Assembly: GCA_963971425.1 (NCBI GenBank)
Contig: OZ020514.1
Span: forward strand, 41,081,158-41,145,157
Source: Bryoerythrophyllum caledonicum
Taxonomy: Eukaryota; Streptophyta; Bryopsida; Pottiales; Pottiaceae
Reading direction: 5' to 3'
DNA: 64,000 nucleotides
Shown piece by piece: positions 1 through 11,889 of this stretch. The translations under genes were made by a program, and so were the position numbers. Under the pieces are notes generated by a model. The model saw only the letters and a list, made by a program, of their open reading frames with translations. It made no database searches and had not been told where the DNA came from. The first letter of the stretch is position 1; each line of letters begins with the position of its first letter.

Positions 1-559
1 CATTGAAATTGTAGGTGTTCCCTCTTGGCCTTGTACTTCAATTAGGGCCATTCTTGTGCTATCAAAGTTATTGGAGGATCGAATAAGTGGTGATACTTGT
101 GGAGAGGGACAACTTTGGAAGGACATATCTTTCATTTGGTAAGTGATTTTTCAATGATTTTTTTAAGTCGTACCGTATGTCGTGAAGAATGTATGAAGTG
201 TTTCTGGGTGCAATCTTTGACTTTGTTTTGAGCCTTTTTTTAAATAGTTTGTGGATTTTTATGGTTTTGAATTAAATATTGTAGGAATCTCTTTGAATGT
301 AGGTGCATTGTAAGCAACAACACACCTATCTTTCCATGGTATGGTAGTGTTTACGTGGATGTTCCTTTTTATAACAATGAATTATTGTATGACTTACAAG
401 TCAAGAGTGTAGACCGTGCTCGAGTCCATGAATGGCTATTCCCTTCTTCCACTTTTGTGGCTGGTTGCCAGAAAGAAAAATAATCCGGGAAGAGTGTGGT
501 AGGTGGAACCTAGACAAAAGACTCATTGGAATATTATAGAACCCAATATGTAGAGAGCA
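1..559. other. AT-rich DNA upstream of a Harbinger remnant
   Basis: I see no supportable gene here. The stretch may hold the decayed 5' part of the PIF/Harbinger element that follows, but I could not find its inverted repeat or its three-base target duplication. Confidence 0.4.
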
Positions 560-1414
560 TTGGAGGAACTGCGCTATAGAAAATACATGCAACTTTATAG
601 AATGATCCCAGGTGCATTTGATGATTTAGTTGATATTTTGAGAATGCCTAAATCCTGTTAGGCCTCAAATGGAGATTAAGAGAATAGTTGCTATTGTTCA
701 CTAAAGACTTGCACATGGCTATTCTCTTGATCATATTGCTGATTGTTTAAAAGTTGGAGGATCTACCATCCGCAAGTATGTAGACATGGTTTGTGACATC
801 CTCTCTAATAAAAACAAATTGTTTTGTAGGTGATCGGTTGCAAAGCATCATTGATGATATTGAGGACATCACCGCATTGCGAAACCTATGTGGTGCAATT
901 GATGAAACACACATTCCTCTTATGGATAGACAAAGTAGAAGAATGATTCTTGCACATAATGACTTTTTTGATAGAAAGAAGTTTCACTCTATTGATTTAC
1001 ACAGAGATTGCGATACAAACCAGATCTTTTAGAATGTGTGTACAAGTCAGCCGGGAAATGTTGATGATGGAGGACAATTTAAAGTTTATGGTTTATACAG
1101 AGACTTAAGGAGCCATGTTTTGCAGACGCCAATTTTGCAAACGCCAATTATGGATGTTGGAGGGAAGAGATGCACTCCATATTCGATTGGTGATTCTGCT
1201 TACCCTATCTACACTTATTTGCAAAAAGTATTGGAAGTCACCACAAGATGAAGAGATGAAGAGGTTTAATAGCGCTATGAACTTGGGGAGGAGAGTTATA
1301 GAGAATCCATTTGGATCTTTAAAGAACAAATGGTGTCTTTTGAAGAACTTCAATTCTAGGGTTGATAAAGCGGCAATAAGTACCGTTGCATGTTGTTGGT
1401 TTTACAACTTCTGA
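560..1414 (+). pseudogene. PIF/Harbinger (HARBI1-like) transposase, broken
   Basis: This is a decayed DDE transposase of the PIF/Harbinger superfamily, which cuts and pastes DNA at TWA-type targets. An N-terminal block (IPGAFDDLVDIL) is followed by a helix-turn-helix-like stretch (GYSLDHIADCLKVGGSTIRK) near 725-780. The first catalytic Asp is in CGAIDETHIP (codon 901-903), the second in GDSAYP (1192-1194), and the Glu in RVIENPFGSLK (1301-1303). The C-terminal block looks like the usual HARBI1 end. The frame changes near 650, near 820 and between 1194 and 1301, and stops lie near 700 and at 1030, so no full protein can be made. I did not see the MYB-like second gene that Harbinger elements normally carry. 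The family assignment is firm; the element's ends are not found. Confidence 0.85.
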
Positions 1415-3389
1415 AAGGAGAAAAATCTCCCGTAGCAAGGTGGTTACAAAGCTAATTCTAGAGATCCAATATAAGGATTCTATTATATTGGACTCTTGAT
1501 TACCAAGAATGGGAGTGAGCCAAAGTAGAGGGTGAAGCTTTGAGACAAAATTTGTTTGAGCAATGGATCATTTAGAAGCTTGAAAATTTATGTCAACATT
1601 TTGTTAAGTGTTTATTTAAAAAAATTCTCATCATGTGTATGGATAAAAAATACTTGGATACATACTTATCATTTTCACACCTCTACATTACCAAAACCCT
1701 GAAATGAGCTTCTACAAATCTAGGGCAGATTCCTCTCGTTGCATTTCATATTCACAATTTTTTACATTTTGTACACAAATGCAAAAATACAAGAGGTATA
1801 TAAGGACATAATGTATATTCTTGTTAGAATAATTTTTTTGGAGATAAAAACATGTCATTGTTAAAGTTAACTTATGAAATGTAGCGACAATGGGCAACTT
1901 TTGAAACTTTGGCTATGACATTGTATACAATGTGATATATTTGAATACTATCAAGTGAATTTCTTTGTTTTACATTGTCAAAGAACATTTGTTATATTTA
2001 TTAAAAAAATCAGTCTTTCATCTAGGTCAAACATTTACACACATTGTCAAACATTGGTATGGAAAGTATGAAATATAATTCTACTTTTGCACATACATCG
2101 TAGAGATTTTATTTCTCTTCTTTTTTCATTTTCTATAACATGTAGTGTGAAAATCCACCTTTCCCCTGCCGGGAAGAGAAGAGAGCCAGTAGTGCTGCAG
2201 AAGAGCAATGAGCTAGTGAAAGTGGAAAGGTGGATTGAGTGGTCGTGGAGAAGATTTCTCACAAGATCGTGGGCGGTGTCCGTTGAGTGCAATAGTTCTG
2301 GGTTGTGCGGAGCAGGGAGTTCATTTATTTGAATGATCAATGGTTTTTTTTTTTTTTTTTCTAGATCTTTTTCTTGATCGAATTCAATTTGATTACAAGG
2401 TAACATTGACTTCCAAGAGAGTGTAGTCAGGGCACTGAAAATTTGTCAAAGGACGAGCAATGGTGCAATCTGCAGTAGAGCAGCGGATTGGAAGAAGTGT
2501 GGCATGATAACTTAGTAGGTCAAAGCCCTAGGAGGTAGGTTTACATTTCTTGTTCTTCTTGTTTGTTGTTGGATTACGAACTCATTTCTCAGTATTCAAA
2601 AGGTGTAAGTTCTTGTAAGGTGGAAGCTGTGGTGAGCGATGGGTGGAAACGAGAAGGAGTTGGTAATGCAAGGTGTTTTAAGAACTTTTTCTCAGTGCAA
2701 AGTAGGCGGAGTGCTAAAGCATGCGGTCGTCCACAATGTTGCCTTGAGAAGGAGGAGAGGCCGCAATGAAAACTTGTTGCATTGGTAAAGAAGTGGCTTC
2801 GAGGTTCTATTTAAAGCGGATTAGAGGCGTCAAAGTACAGCAAACTCGAAACGCAGCGAAAGGAAAATGAGCTTTTATAAGAGTCCAAGGAATGATGCCA
2901 GGATTTTTGTGCACTTTTAGTTGTGAATGCAGCTAATTTTTAGGTCTTACTGTAGAAATGAATACAAACATAAAGTGTTTATACAGTCCTAGTTCATCGC
3001 TCACATGTTTGTACTCAACATGTGAACTTATTAATAGCATTCTAGCGATTTAAAGAGCTATATAATATATGATCCTCTACTCTTCAACTATCATACCCCA
3101 CTATTTGATAAGATTGATTGATAGCCAATTGACGAGAAATGTATAAAATGTGATTTTCTTGGAAAGTCTCAAAGCATGGATCTAAAGTTATTTTTTACTA
3201 ATTTTTTTGGGACTAGATACAAGGACTATTGGTGTAGAAGGGCCAAATTTGTTTTTGGTAAAACGCAAACCTTCCTTTTGATTTCATTCATCAAAGATTT
3301 TACTCCTTATTTTTTTAGGTTTTTCCGAAATCCGAAGGGACTCTTCTCTATTCCTTGATGTACATAATTCGTACAATTTGTACTCCTTG
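1415..3389. other. Gene-free AT-rich stretch
   Basis: Only short chance reading frames occur here. A run of about 18 T lies at 2344-2361 and could be the tail of an old retroposed copy on the minus strand, but nothing around it identifies one. No RNA gene is recognisable. Confidence 0.4.
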
Positions 3390-3391
3390 TA

Positions 3392-3421
3392 CAGTACCCT
3401 CCAACATGTCTTGCAACCATT
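3392..3421 (+). repeat. Tc1 element terminal inverted repeat, left
   Basis: It begins CAGTACCCTCCAACATGT and pairs with the right end (5387-5416), which read on the minus strand begins CAGTACCCTGTAACAAGT. The shared block runs on through TTGCAAC. CAGT is a common Tc1-type terminus. Confidence 0.9.
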
Positions 3422-3925
3422 TTGTGAACTCTTGAAATTCTCTCATTCATTTTCAATATGGGAGGATTTTATCAAATTTATCCTATTAAATATTTTGTGT
3501 TACGGACCCTTCATGTGTTCATAAAATGTCAATGTCAAAAAATGAAATCTCTATTTTTGGTGAATTATTTTATCTTATTCACTTAATTTCAAAAAAAATT
3601 AACTGAGAAATATATATGATGATTTTTAAAAATTTGATTGCACCAATTTATAGGATATATCATTGTTCACATTCTTGGTATTACAAAGATGCACACTATG
3701 TAGGTAAAATTCTCCTCTATGTGGCTCTAAAGTATTTTCATAGTTTCCATTCATTCATATTCTAGGCTAAGGAAATCAGACTCATATATTAAATCAAAAT
3801 TTGATCAAATAAAGTCAAATAAGGTATCATTACAAAGCTATAGTAGTATAGAAGCCTAATATGATATGAAGTTTACAATATGTCTTACTCACTAACAAAT
3901 ATTCTACAGTAAAATGGAACACCTA

Positions 3926-4945
3926 CTACCATCGAGTGCTACCACCTTGAGCTGCTATTACAGCTTTCATCCGGGTTGGCATTGTTGAAATCAACTTCTT
4001 GATGCTTTCTTGAGGTATATCCTCCCAAGCCAGATTGACTGATGTCCACATTTCGTCTTTGTTTCGTGGTCTATTTCTCTGTTGCACTTGATCTTTAACT
4101 TGCTTCCAGACATTCTCTACAGGATTAAGGTCAGGAGAATTTGGTGGTCATTCAAGCTTTTTCAATCCAAGTTGCTCTCTCCAATCTTTTTGTATATTAC
4201 TACCATGTACTGGAGCACCATCCTCCATTAAAATGAGGTGCTCATAGTGGTCATGGTGCCAATAATAATGCTCTAATGTTCCTTGAGATACTATCTCTAC
4301 AAAGTCTTTGGCAATGCGTCTATTAGGAAGAATTTATACCAAATAAGACTTAGAAGAGCCAGTGATAGCACCCCATACCATAATTGAAGTCCTTCCGGAT
4401 TTGAATGTAGGTGCTAAGCAATTGTAGTTGTATCGCTCATGTGCTTTACGCCAGACACGAATTTGGCGTGATGGTTTTCCAACTTCAAAGGATGACTCAT
4501 CGGTCCAAATCACATTACTCCAATCGTCAATCGTCCAATGCAAGTGCTCCTTTGCAAAAGCCAACCTCTTTGCCTTGTATATGTCACTCAAGAATGGTTT
4601 CTTCACTGCAATGCAACTGTTAACACCAAGCTCATGAAGCTCTTTACGTAAAGTTGACATGCCCACGGAAGATGTCACATTGCTGCACAATTCTACAAAA
4701 GGAGCACGACGATTACTACTAAGATCTCTATGGAGCTTTCTCCTATCTCGATCATTCATGTTTCGTGGCCTACGGGACCTATTTGTTGGCAATACAGAGC
4801 CACTAATTCTAAATCGCTTGAGAATCCTTGAAATAGTCGATTTTGGCCTTCCTACAATGTTTCCAATTTCACTCACTGACATGCCAGCTTTCTGCATACC
4901 AACTATCATGTGTCGTATATCATTTGATACATAACTCCTTGCCAT
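3926..4945 (-). pseudogene. Tc1-type transposase (DD34E), two in-frame stops
   Basis: The frame spans 339 codons, the normal Tc1 transposase length, starting at the ATG for MARSYV. Residues 1-50 form the first paired-like helix-turn-helix (SVSEIGNIVGRPKSTISRIL), and NRSRRPR near residue 55 resembles the GRPR hinge. The catalytic residues are D149 (VIWTDESSF), D242 (LMEDGAPVH) and E277 (SPDLNPVEN). Exactly 34 residues separate the second Asp and the Glu, the Tc1 signature; plant mariner-like elements normally show DD39D. The C-terminus is also typical (IPQESIKKLISTMPTRMKAV). TAA at 4334-4336 and TGA at 4148-4150 interrupt an otherwise continuous frame; the TGA sits where a Trp (WPPNSPDLNP) is expected. 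No frameshift is visible, so the decay is mild. Confidence 0.93.
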
Positions 4946-5386
4946 GGTGCACAATCCTCAAACAACACTTACATCCACAAAAAGTTTGATAAAAAAGGTC
5001 CTAACAACAACACAGAAACGATATGTTTGACAAACAGAACTTGTTGCACACAATTTTTCTAAGAAATGTGTACCATCAAGATGACTTGCAAACATGTATG
5101 TGTATCTCTGGACCCTCCCAAGCTCAAACATACTCAAAATCTGATATCCCAGGGAAGAAGTGATCACATTAAGAAGGGTACCCTTTTCCAAGATTTTTAA
5201 GCATGATGGCAATTTCGGTAGACTCATGGCAATGGATGCCTCTTTATATTTAGAAAATGCATGGTGTATGAAGGTAACTAGAACACCTTCCATGATGCAA
5301 AAAATCTCAAGGAGATGTGATGATTATCATGCCAACACCATCATTCTAAATCAGGCTATGGGATATGTTTTAAGTGAAAAAACAGA

Positions 5387-5416
5387 GTGTGTTGCAACAC
5401 TTGTTACAGGGTACTG
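5387..5416 (-). repeat. Tc1 element terminal inverted repeat, right
   Basis: Partner of the left repeat at 3392-3421, with about 80 percent identity over 30 bp by eye. It is followed directly by TA at 5417-5418. Confidence 0.9.
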
Positions 5417-5418
5417 TA

Positions 5419-5989
5419 CATTATGGATTAATTAGCAGCACATGTCAAAGTTGTCAGGTGGTGCCTTTTCAACACGATTCTCTTGTGAGTGACCGCATTT
5501 GGATGATGGAAAAATTCCTAGTCTCTTGCAAGAAATGGCACGCATGATGGTGCACTCATCCTTCTCTTCATACCTTCTCAAATTCTTGAAGTGAGTCTTA
5601 TGGAGTTGCTTTGCCTTGAAGCTTGAATTTGCATCTCAATACAACCTTCGCAAGTGAGTTAGTAATTGATGCACATTGTATGTGTCTTTGTATGCTACTT
5701 TGTATGCTCCCTTGCGTGTTTCCATGTGGGTTGACTTGACCACGCCTAGGGTTTTGATTCTAACTAATAGAGGTTGTAATGAAGCCATAAGTGTTTAAAA
5801 AATGTATGCTTGTTGTACTTTATGTATCAAAGTCTACTACAGAGAAAATGATTTAGTCCAAATTATCCATCTTCTCCTTTGACATTTCATTTCAATACCG
5901 TCCGATAGATTTCTAATCCATGTTGGATTTTAAAGGAGAGTAGTGGCTGGTCTAAAGTAGGACCTTCTCTAGAAAAGATGAGCCATCCA
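5419..5989. other. Gene-free stretch between the Tc1 element and a coding remnant
   Basis: I see no gene, RNA or clear repeat here, only short chance frames. Confidence 0.4.
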
Positions 5990-7240
5990 GTTACTTCTCC
6001 AGAGGAGATGAACTTGTAGATGACTATCCCTACGATGATGATCTCATTGGATCTTTGCTTGCTACACCACAAGAAGAAGATTGTGCTGGTCATAAGGTAA
6101 AGAAGAATGCTTTGGACAAGGAACTTGAGAAGTTGGCATTGCTAAAGACTCGTCTTCCTCCGTGCACGGTCACTAAAGAAGAATTTGAGACATTTATGGG
6201 CTCCTCTACAAAGGTAAAAATCCACACAACTTGCGACCTCTGATAAAACATCCAAACAAAGAGGTATCCAATGCTTTTGGGGTATTAAAGGGAAGAAAGG
6301 GGAGAACTGGTTATTATTACGCAGATTGTAAGGACCACAAAGTCTTAAACCGCATTGTTGAGATCTTTCCTTGGTTTATTTGAGAGATCTATCTAAGTCC
6401 AAAGATATCGCTAAGCGATTTGTTAGGAATATTGTCATGGAGGTGTCAAAGAAGAACTTGTGAGTTAAGCGGAATTTGTTGCAATTTCAAACTAAACCAA
6501 ACGAGCAAAACGTTGAAGGTGAAGTCATCTATGGGGGCACTAGGACAATTTATAGATACAAGCAAGGAGGAAGTTTACATACTTGAAGGAATTGATGACT
6601 TGTTCCATGATCCTAGTCCAAGGTCTTTTGTAGCCCAAAAAGCAATTTTTGCCCTCAAATGGAAAGGTCTAGACAGGTGTCAAGTGTAGCCCAGAGAAGA
6701 AGGAGAATTTACAAGACCTAATGAACTTGATTAAAATGGTGGAATTGCAACTTCACGCTGTGAGAGTGGAGTATGTCTCAATCAAAAAAAAGAAAGCTAA
6801 ATTGTTGAATAATGTGTCCCAAGAAGAGGGGGTCGTCCGCGGAAGAAAGGAAAAAGTTGCGAGGGTGCAGAAGTTACATAGCGTACATGGTGTACACACC
6901 ATATAAGATGTACAAAATCTCTCTAAAGAGGAGGTGTACCAAGACATGTTTAAGGACGCCAAGGTGGAATGTGAAGGTGATGTTTTAGAGCTAAAGGAAT
7001 GTAATGTGAGGTATTAAGATCTTCTAACTAGGCAAACTTGTTTGAAGAGGCAATTTGATGCAATGTTGTTCCAACTTATTTATATGAAGCAAAAAGAAAT
7101 TGGAATTGCTTTGAGGCCTACTCCCATTGCTCCTTGTTTGATTCTAAGGCAACATTGGAGTCTGACCATATTACTGTGCAACTTTTTGCACTTTGCCTCA
7201 ACCATTCGCCTTTCAAGGACATTGTAGTTAGGAGCTGTAA
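5990..7240 (+). pseudogene. Decayed coding remnant, unknown family
   Basis: Several short plus-strand stretches read like protein but sit in different frames: an acidic piece near 6000-6240 (DDDLIGSLLATPQEEDCAGH), a piece near 6260-6380 (FGVLKGRKGRTGYYYADCKD), one near 6540-6690 (YILEGIDDLFHDPSPRSFV), and a Lys/Glu-rich, probably coiled-coil piece at 6721-6906. Stops and frame changes separate them. Composition and spacing suggest an old gene or element ORF. I do not recognise the family and the limits are approximate. Confidence 0.3.
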
Positions 7241-9471
7241 ATATTTATACCATCCCTAGAGCGCAAAGATTTTGTTTAGAGTGGCTAGCACATGAGCAGA
7301 TATAAGATGTGGAACAATATTGCATCCACTTTTTATTTAATAGTTATGGATTTGGACAACTGCATACACCTCTTCAAAAGCTTGCACAAACCCTGGAGTT
7401 GGAGAAGGAAAAACATAATCTTCTGGCTACTTTGACATCACCTACATTGAAATCATATCCAAACTTCGATATGTTCTAAATCCAGTGTTCTTTTCTTCTT
7501 CAAGATAGTTAAATGTATTAAGAATATTCTCTGTACATGATTTTTAAGAACAATACAATTTGTATAAGTATGTGTACTTCATTTCTATGCATAGTATAAA
7601 TTGTATATATTTGAATGTATTTGACTGTATTTAATCATTGAGAGCCAAAAAGGCCCAAACGTGGTCTTTAGGGGGTGAATACACACTATGGCAATCAACA
7701 AAAGAAACTAGGGCCAAAACATCCTTTAGGACAACCGTAGACCATATTACAATGATTCTAATGAGACCATTGCGACGATAATTGATTTGAGCTTTAGCAA
7801 ACTATAGTGGTTCTCCTGAATTAGTGTCGTGGTGATATGTATCCTATGTCTACAAGATGTTTTGCATGATCAATCAGGCTCATAGGATTTTCTAGGTCTT
7901 GTCCGTTATGTTTGGCACTAAAGAGTTAAGGGAGCCTTGGTTAACGACTTTCGTCTTATGGTGAATTACAGGTCCTGATAAGATTTATCAAGATCAATTG
8001 GCCCAATCCATAGTGTGTATATGGGCTGAAAGTAGAGGAGGAACAACTATCATGGACAATGTTGGTCTAGGCAGTAGCTTCAGTAGGAGCAGTGGAACGC
8101 AGAGCTTAGAAAACAATAGCAAAGTCAAAAATCAAAGGTGTGAGGTTCAAATTTCAAGGAGACTGATTTGCGGACATTCACAAATTAGTCGTCCATCTAT
8201 AGATGGAGTGGATTCCCCTTTAACGTATATTATATTTTCACCTTCTTTCTTTAGTTTATTGTGAGCACATTCATTGCAAAAGAAGATAATTACAATAATC
8301 AATAATACGTTAATGTTTATGTATATATATATATAAGTATCAAAAAAATAATGTTGAATTCATTTTTAATTTTGTTTTAGAACTTTGCAATATTTTTTTA
8401 CGCATCAGCAAACCTTGGAGTATTGTAAGTTTGATTTAGAACTTAAATTCTTTTAAAAAGATACAAATAAGTTCCACTTCTCGTATAGTTGCATTTTACG
8501 GCACAATTAACAAATGACGTAGGTACTATTTGATACTCGTATAAGCTTTTATTATCTAGAAAGAAGGAGAAGATGAAGAAGAGGAGAAAGAAAACATAAA
8601 AAATGTAAAGACAAATTAAGGTTAAAATATTCTTTATATACTACATACAAAGCATGTAATATGGACTATAAAATATGGCAATATGTATTATATAAATCTC
8701 TAGTGTGGTTACTCGTTGTCTCTAAAGAACTAAAGATAATCCCAACCATCTATTTTAAATACCCATTATTTATTTTAGATATCCGAGTTGCTTACACATT
8801 TAAAGTGAAGTAATTAAAGTAAATGGCCCCCAAAAATACACTCTGGTTTAACCTCTTCTAAATTCTCCTATAATCTTTACCCTCTTAAGTTTTCTAAAAT
8901 CACCTTCAATATTCAAAGGGTCTAGCCCATATATTAGAGATGTCTTTCACTGCATTCATTATAATACCAATGACCCCATCGTCCCTAGAGGGCTAAAAAT
9001 AGTCTCTTAGAAGTAAACGCATGCCTGTTACTTATTTTACATACCTAGGGTGCCTAGATATATAAATAAAAATATTTAAATAAATGCCACATGTTGACTT
9101 CCCAAAGATGAGGATATCACCTTTATATTGAAGGTTTTCACCTCCGAATATTGGCCTACCTCTTTTGTAATATTTAGTATATATCATAGTTTATGCATCT
9201 TATATAAATATAGATATAATAAATATATTACTTTTGCATCCCGTGTCCTTTGTACACAATTTTGTTTTGAAATAAATTCCTATTTTCTTCTAAAATCAAA
9301 ATATTTTTTTTCAATAATGAAAAAAGTGTCAAAGCAAAAGCATAAACTAAAAGCCTCAAGATAAAATCATGAAAATCTTCCTACATTTTAAATTATGTTG
9401 ATGGTAGAGACGCACGCACGGACAAAAATCAGTTATAGAATTATTAATATAGATAAATATCTATCTATCTA
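7241..9471. other. Gene-free AT-rich stretch
   Basis: Only chance frames are present. A TA dinucleotide run lies near 8321-8335 and A/T-rich simple sequence near 8340-8470. Nothing else is supportable. Confidence 0.4.
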
Positions 9472-9634
9472 TCTATATATTAAAAGGCCTATGTGTTCCA
9501 CGAAGGTATCACTCCATAGGATGCAACAAAATATGGAGTTTAATTAATTAATTTATTTTAATTTTGCTTTTACAAGTTTGATCAACTACCCTAAATTTGC
9601 ATTACTCGTTGGAGACAACAGGTTGGTATACTAG
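9472..9634 (+). mobile_element. Short Helitron-like non-autonomous element
   Basis: The proposed 5' end, TCTATATATTAAAAGGCC, has the TC start and AT-rich form common at plant Helitron 5' ends. The 3' end is GTATACTAG followed by T, which fits CTRR with insertion between A and T. A weak hairpin (GTTG, loop, CAAC) lies about 10 bp before the end. The last 70 bp match the ends near 45876 and 46095 in this window. The 5' start is uncertain because it lies in a TCTA tandem run (9460-9478). No target duplication is expected for Helitrons. Confidence 0.5.
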
Positions 9635-11880
9635 TACAAAATAAAATTAACATATTCAAACCATGGGAACCATGCACATCTATATTATTTAAAGATTTTA
9701 AACTTTTTTAATATACTTCTTATACTTTTATCCATTTTACTTTTATTCAATTTCAATTGTAAAAGCAGTTCTTTTTATAAAAGGGAAAACCCCTGATGGT
9801 ACATTATGTCAAAGACTTTGTGGCTCATGGTGATACACGTTAATTACTTAAAATATTCATTATATATTCTATTTATTCAAGATTAGACTTGGATACTCAG
9901 TGTGGCATTCTAATATCATTTTGGAATTGACAATTAGGTATCAAGGGCGTATTTGTTAATATATATAAGTGAATGACTATATGCCTTTACTATGTTTGAT
10001 CATTAAAAAAAATACGTCTCTTTTCACCTTTATGTCTTCAATTTTGCAATGTTTTTCCTATCTCTAACCTCCTTAAATTTTGTGCACATTGAATACATCA
10101 AAACTTTAATTAAGTTCATTAAACCCGTAAATAGATATTTATACACAATGGTATATTAACTAAGTATAGCTATCACACAGCTATTTAATTGATTTTTTCA
10201 TTTACTTTGCAATTTTTTTCCTTTTTTTTTTCATTAAATATATTAAAATTTTATATTCTATCTAAGATGTATGTACATATATTGATACAAATTTATATTT
10301 ACACATAAAAAATGTTATGTATGAATGCATGATAAAATGTTGAGTGGAATGTTTTCTGAAATTGTTACAATAGAGTAAATAACCTAATTATTTGTTCGAT
10401 AAAAACTTGTATCAAGATGCATTTAAGGTAGTATACATGTATAGAAATGAATAGTTATACATTTAATACTATTATAAAATGTAAATAATCTATTAATTAA
10501 TAGGAGTATAAATGTGAACAACTACCTTAATAAGTTGATACCTTTATGTATTTAATGACTTTAGAATATTTGAAACAATATCAAACTTCTAAACTTTTAA
10601 TACTTGCTTGATGTAGTGCTACAACTAAAGAAACAAATTTAGCTAATATAACACTATCTTAGCAAAATAAAGACTGAAATATATCTCGTACTCAATCTAT
10701 ATAGAATGTGTATGTGCATTACTTTTATTCTTGTAACATAATTTATCAATATAATTTTTTAAAGGGGTTAGATATTCTAGATGATATGCTTAACTTATTA
10801 AAGAAATAAATTAATATTACACATGATTGTTCGGTACAACAATATGCCATTTATCATGCTTAACTTTCCTTCATTTCTTTGCATCACTTCTTCATAATAT
10901 TGATTCAATACATCATTTTCAACTTTAAATTGTTAGTACCCATGGCATTGGTTTTCCAATAGTCAAATGTCACAATAGATGCATAGGCAATAGGTGGTAC
11001 CCACTCGCACTTCCTAATTGACCAACGATAGACTGTTATAGACTATTGACCGGTGATAGATGGTCATTGAACTGCCTATCACTAGTGAAGGATTCTTCAA
11101 TGTTTTTTGGATAATGGCAAGAAACCGGACTAGACGATTGTTATTGTTTTGCACCTTGTGGATGTTGAGGTGTCGTGGTCTAGTAGAGATTTGCGTCGGT
11201 GTATTGGGGTGTCGTATTCTAGTAAAGATCGTGTGGACGTCCAATTTTGCATCGAGGTTGTGGGTTAGAGAGTTGTAGGAGATGGTGTAGCTTCGTGGAA
11301 GAGAGATCTAGAGTATTAGCTCAAGGGCAATTTGGAAGCTTGGAGTGTGGTAAGCATTGCTATCATTAGTCTTTCACCCAACATTTCGGTTTAGTTGGCT
11401 TCAAGTGCGGTGATATCTTGTTTAGTGCATTAGAAACCCTAGTTCATTTGATGTGGAATGTTGCTTGAAAGAGCAATATTGATAGTGCTTTCTGAACTAG
11501 TCCAAGCTCGAATCGACCCATTTGAAGTCCGCCATTTTGGGGTTTAGGTTTTTATAGTTTTAAATTGATGTTGTGACATTCTCTTGGGTGGGCAAAAATT
11601 CCACCAAGTTTTCTTCTTCGTGAAGTTGAAATGTGTTTGTTTCATGCATTTCTTTTTACAACAGTTTATATAATTTGTATAGTTTGGATAGTTTGTACAA
11701 ATGTAAAAATTTTGCTCAGACTTTGGAATGTTTACACATTGATGTTGTTTGCTATCGGATGTTGTTGCTATATAATGTTGTTCTCACTATGTGGCTGCAC
11801 ACAATTTAGGAGTGTCGTCGTCAACTAAATTATGCGCTTTGGAGGCGCCGTTCTTGAAGGCTCAAAGATAAGCGTACACC
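9635..11880. other. Gene-free AT-rich stretch
   Basis: There are many short frames but none reads as a protein family. Around 11040-11280 both strands are open for about 70 codons with Arg/Leu-rich products, which looks like chance. Confidence 0.4.
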
Positions 11881-11889
11881 TTCAGGAAA

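Larger units (their letters stand above)
3392..5416 (-). mobile_element. Tc1/mariner-superfamily element with both ends (Tc1-type, DD34E)
   Basis: The element is 2,025 bp. Both ends begin CAGTACCCT and match as inverted repeats over about 30 bp. It is flanked by TA at 3390-3391 and 5417-5418, the target duplication of this superfamily. The single gene, on the minus strand, encodes a Tc1-type transposase with two in-frame stops. About 530 bp lies between the left end and the gene's stop codon, and about 470 bp between its start codon and the right end. The intact ends mean it could still be moved by a related active transposase; that is inference. Confidence 0.93.

Noticed and set aside
2344-2361. 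Poly-T run as the tail of a SINE or processed pseudogene
   Set aside because: No recognisable body, promoter boxes or target duplication could be found beside it.
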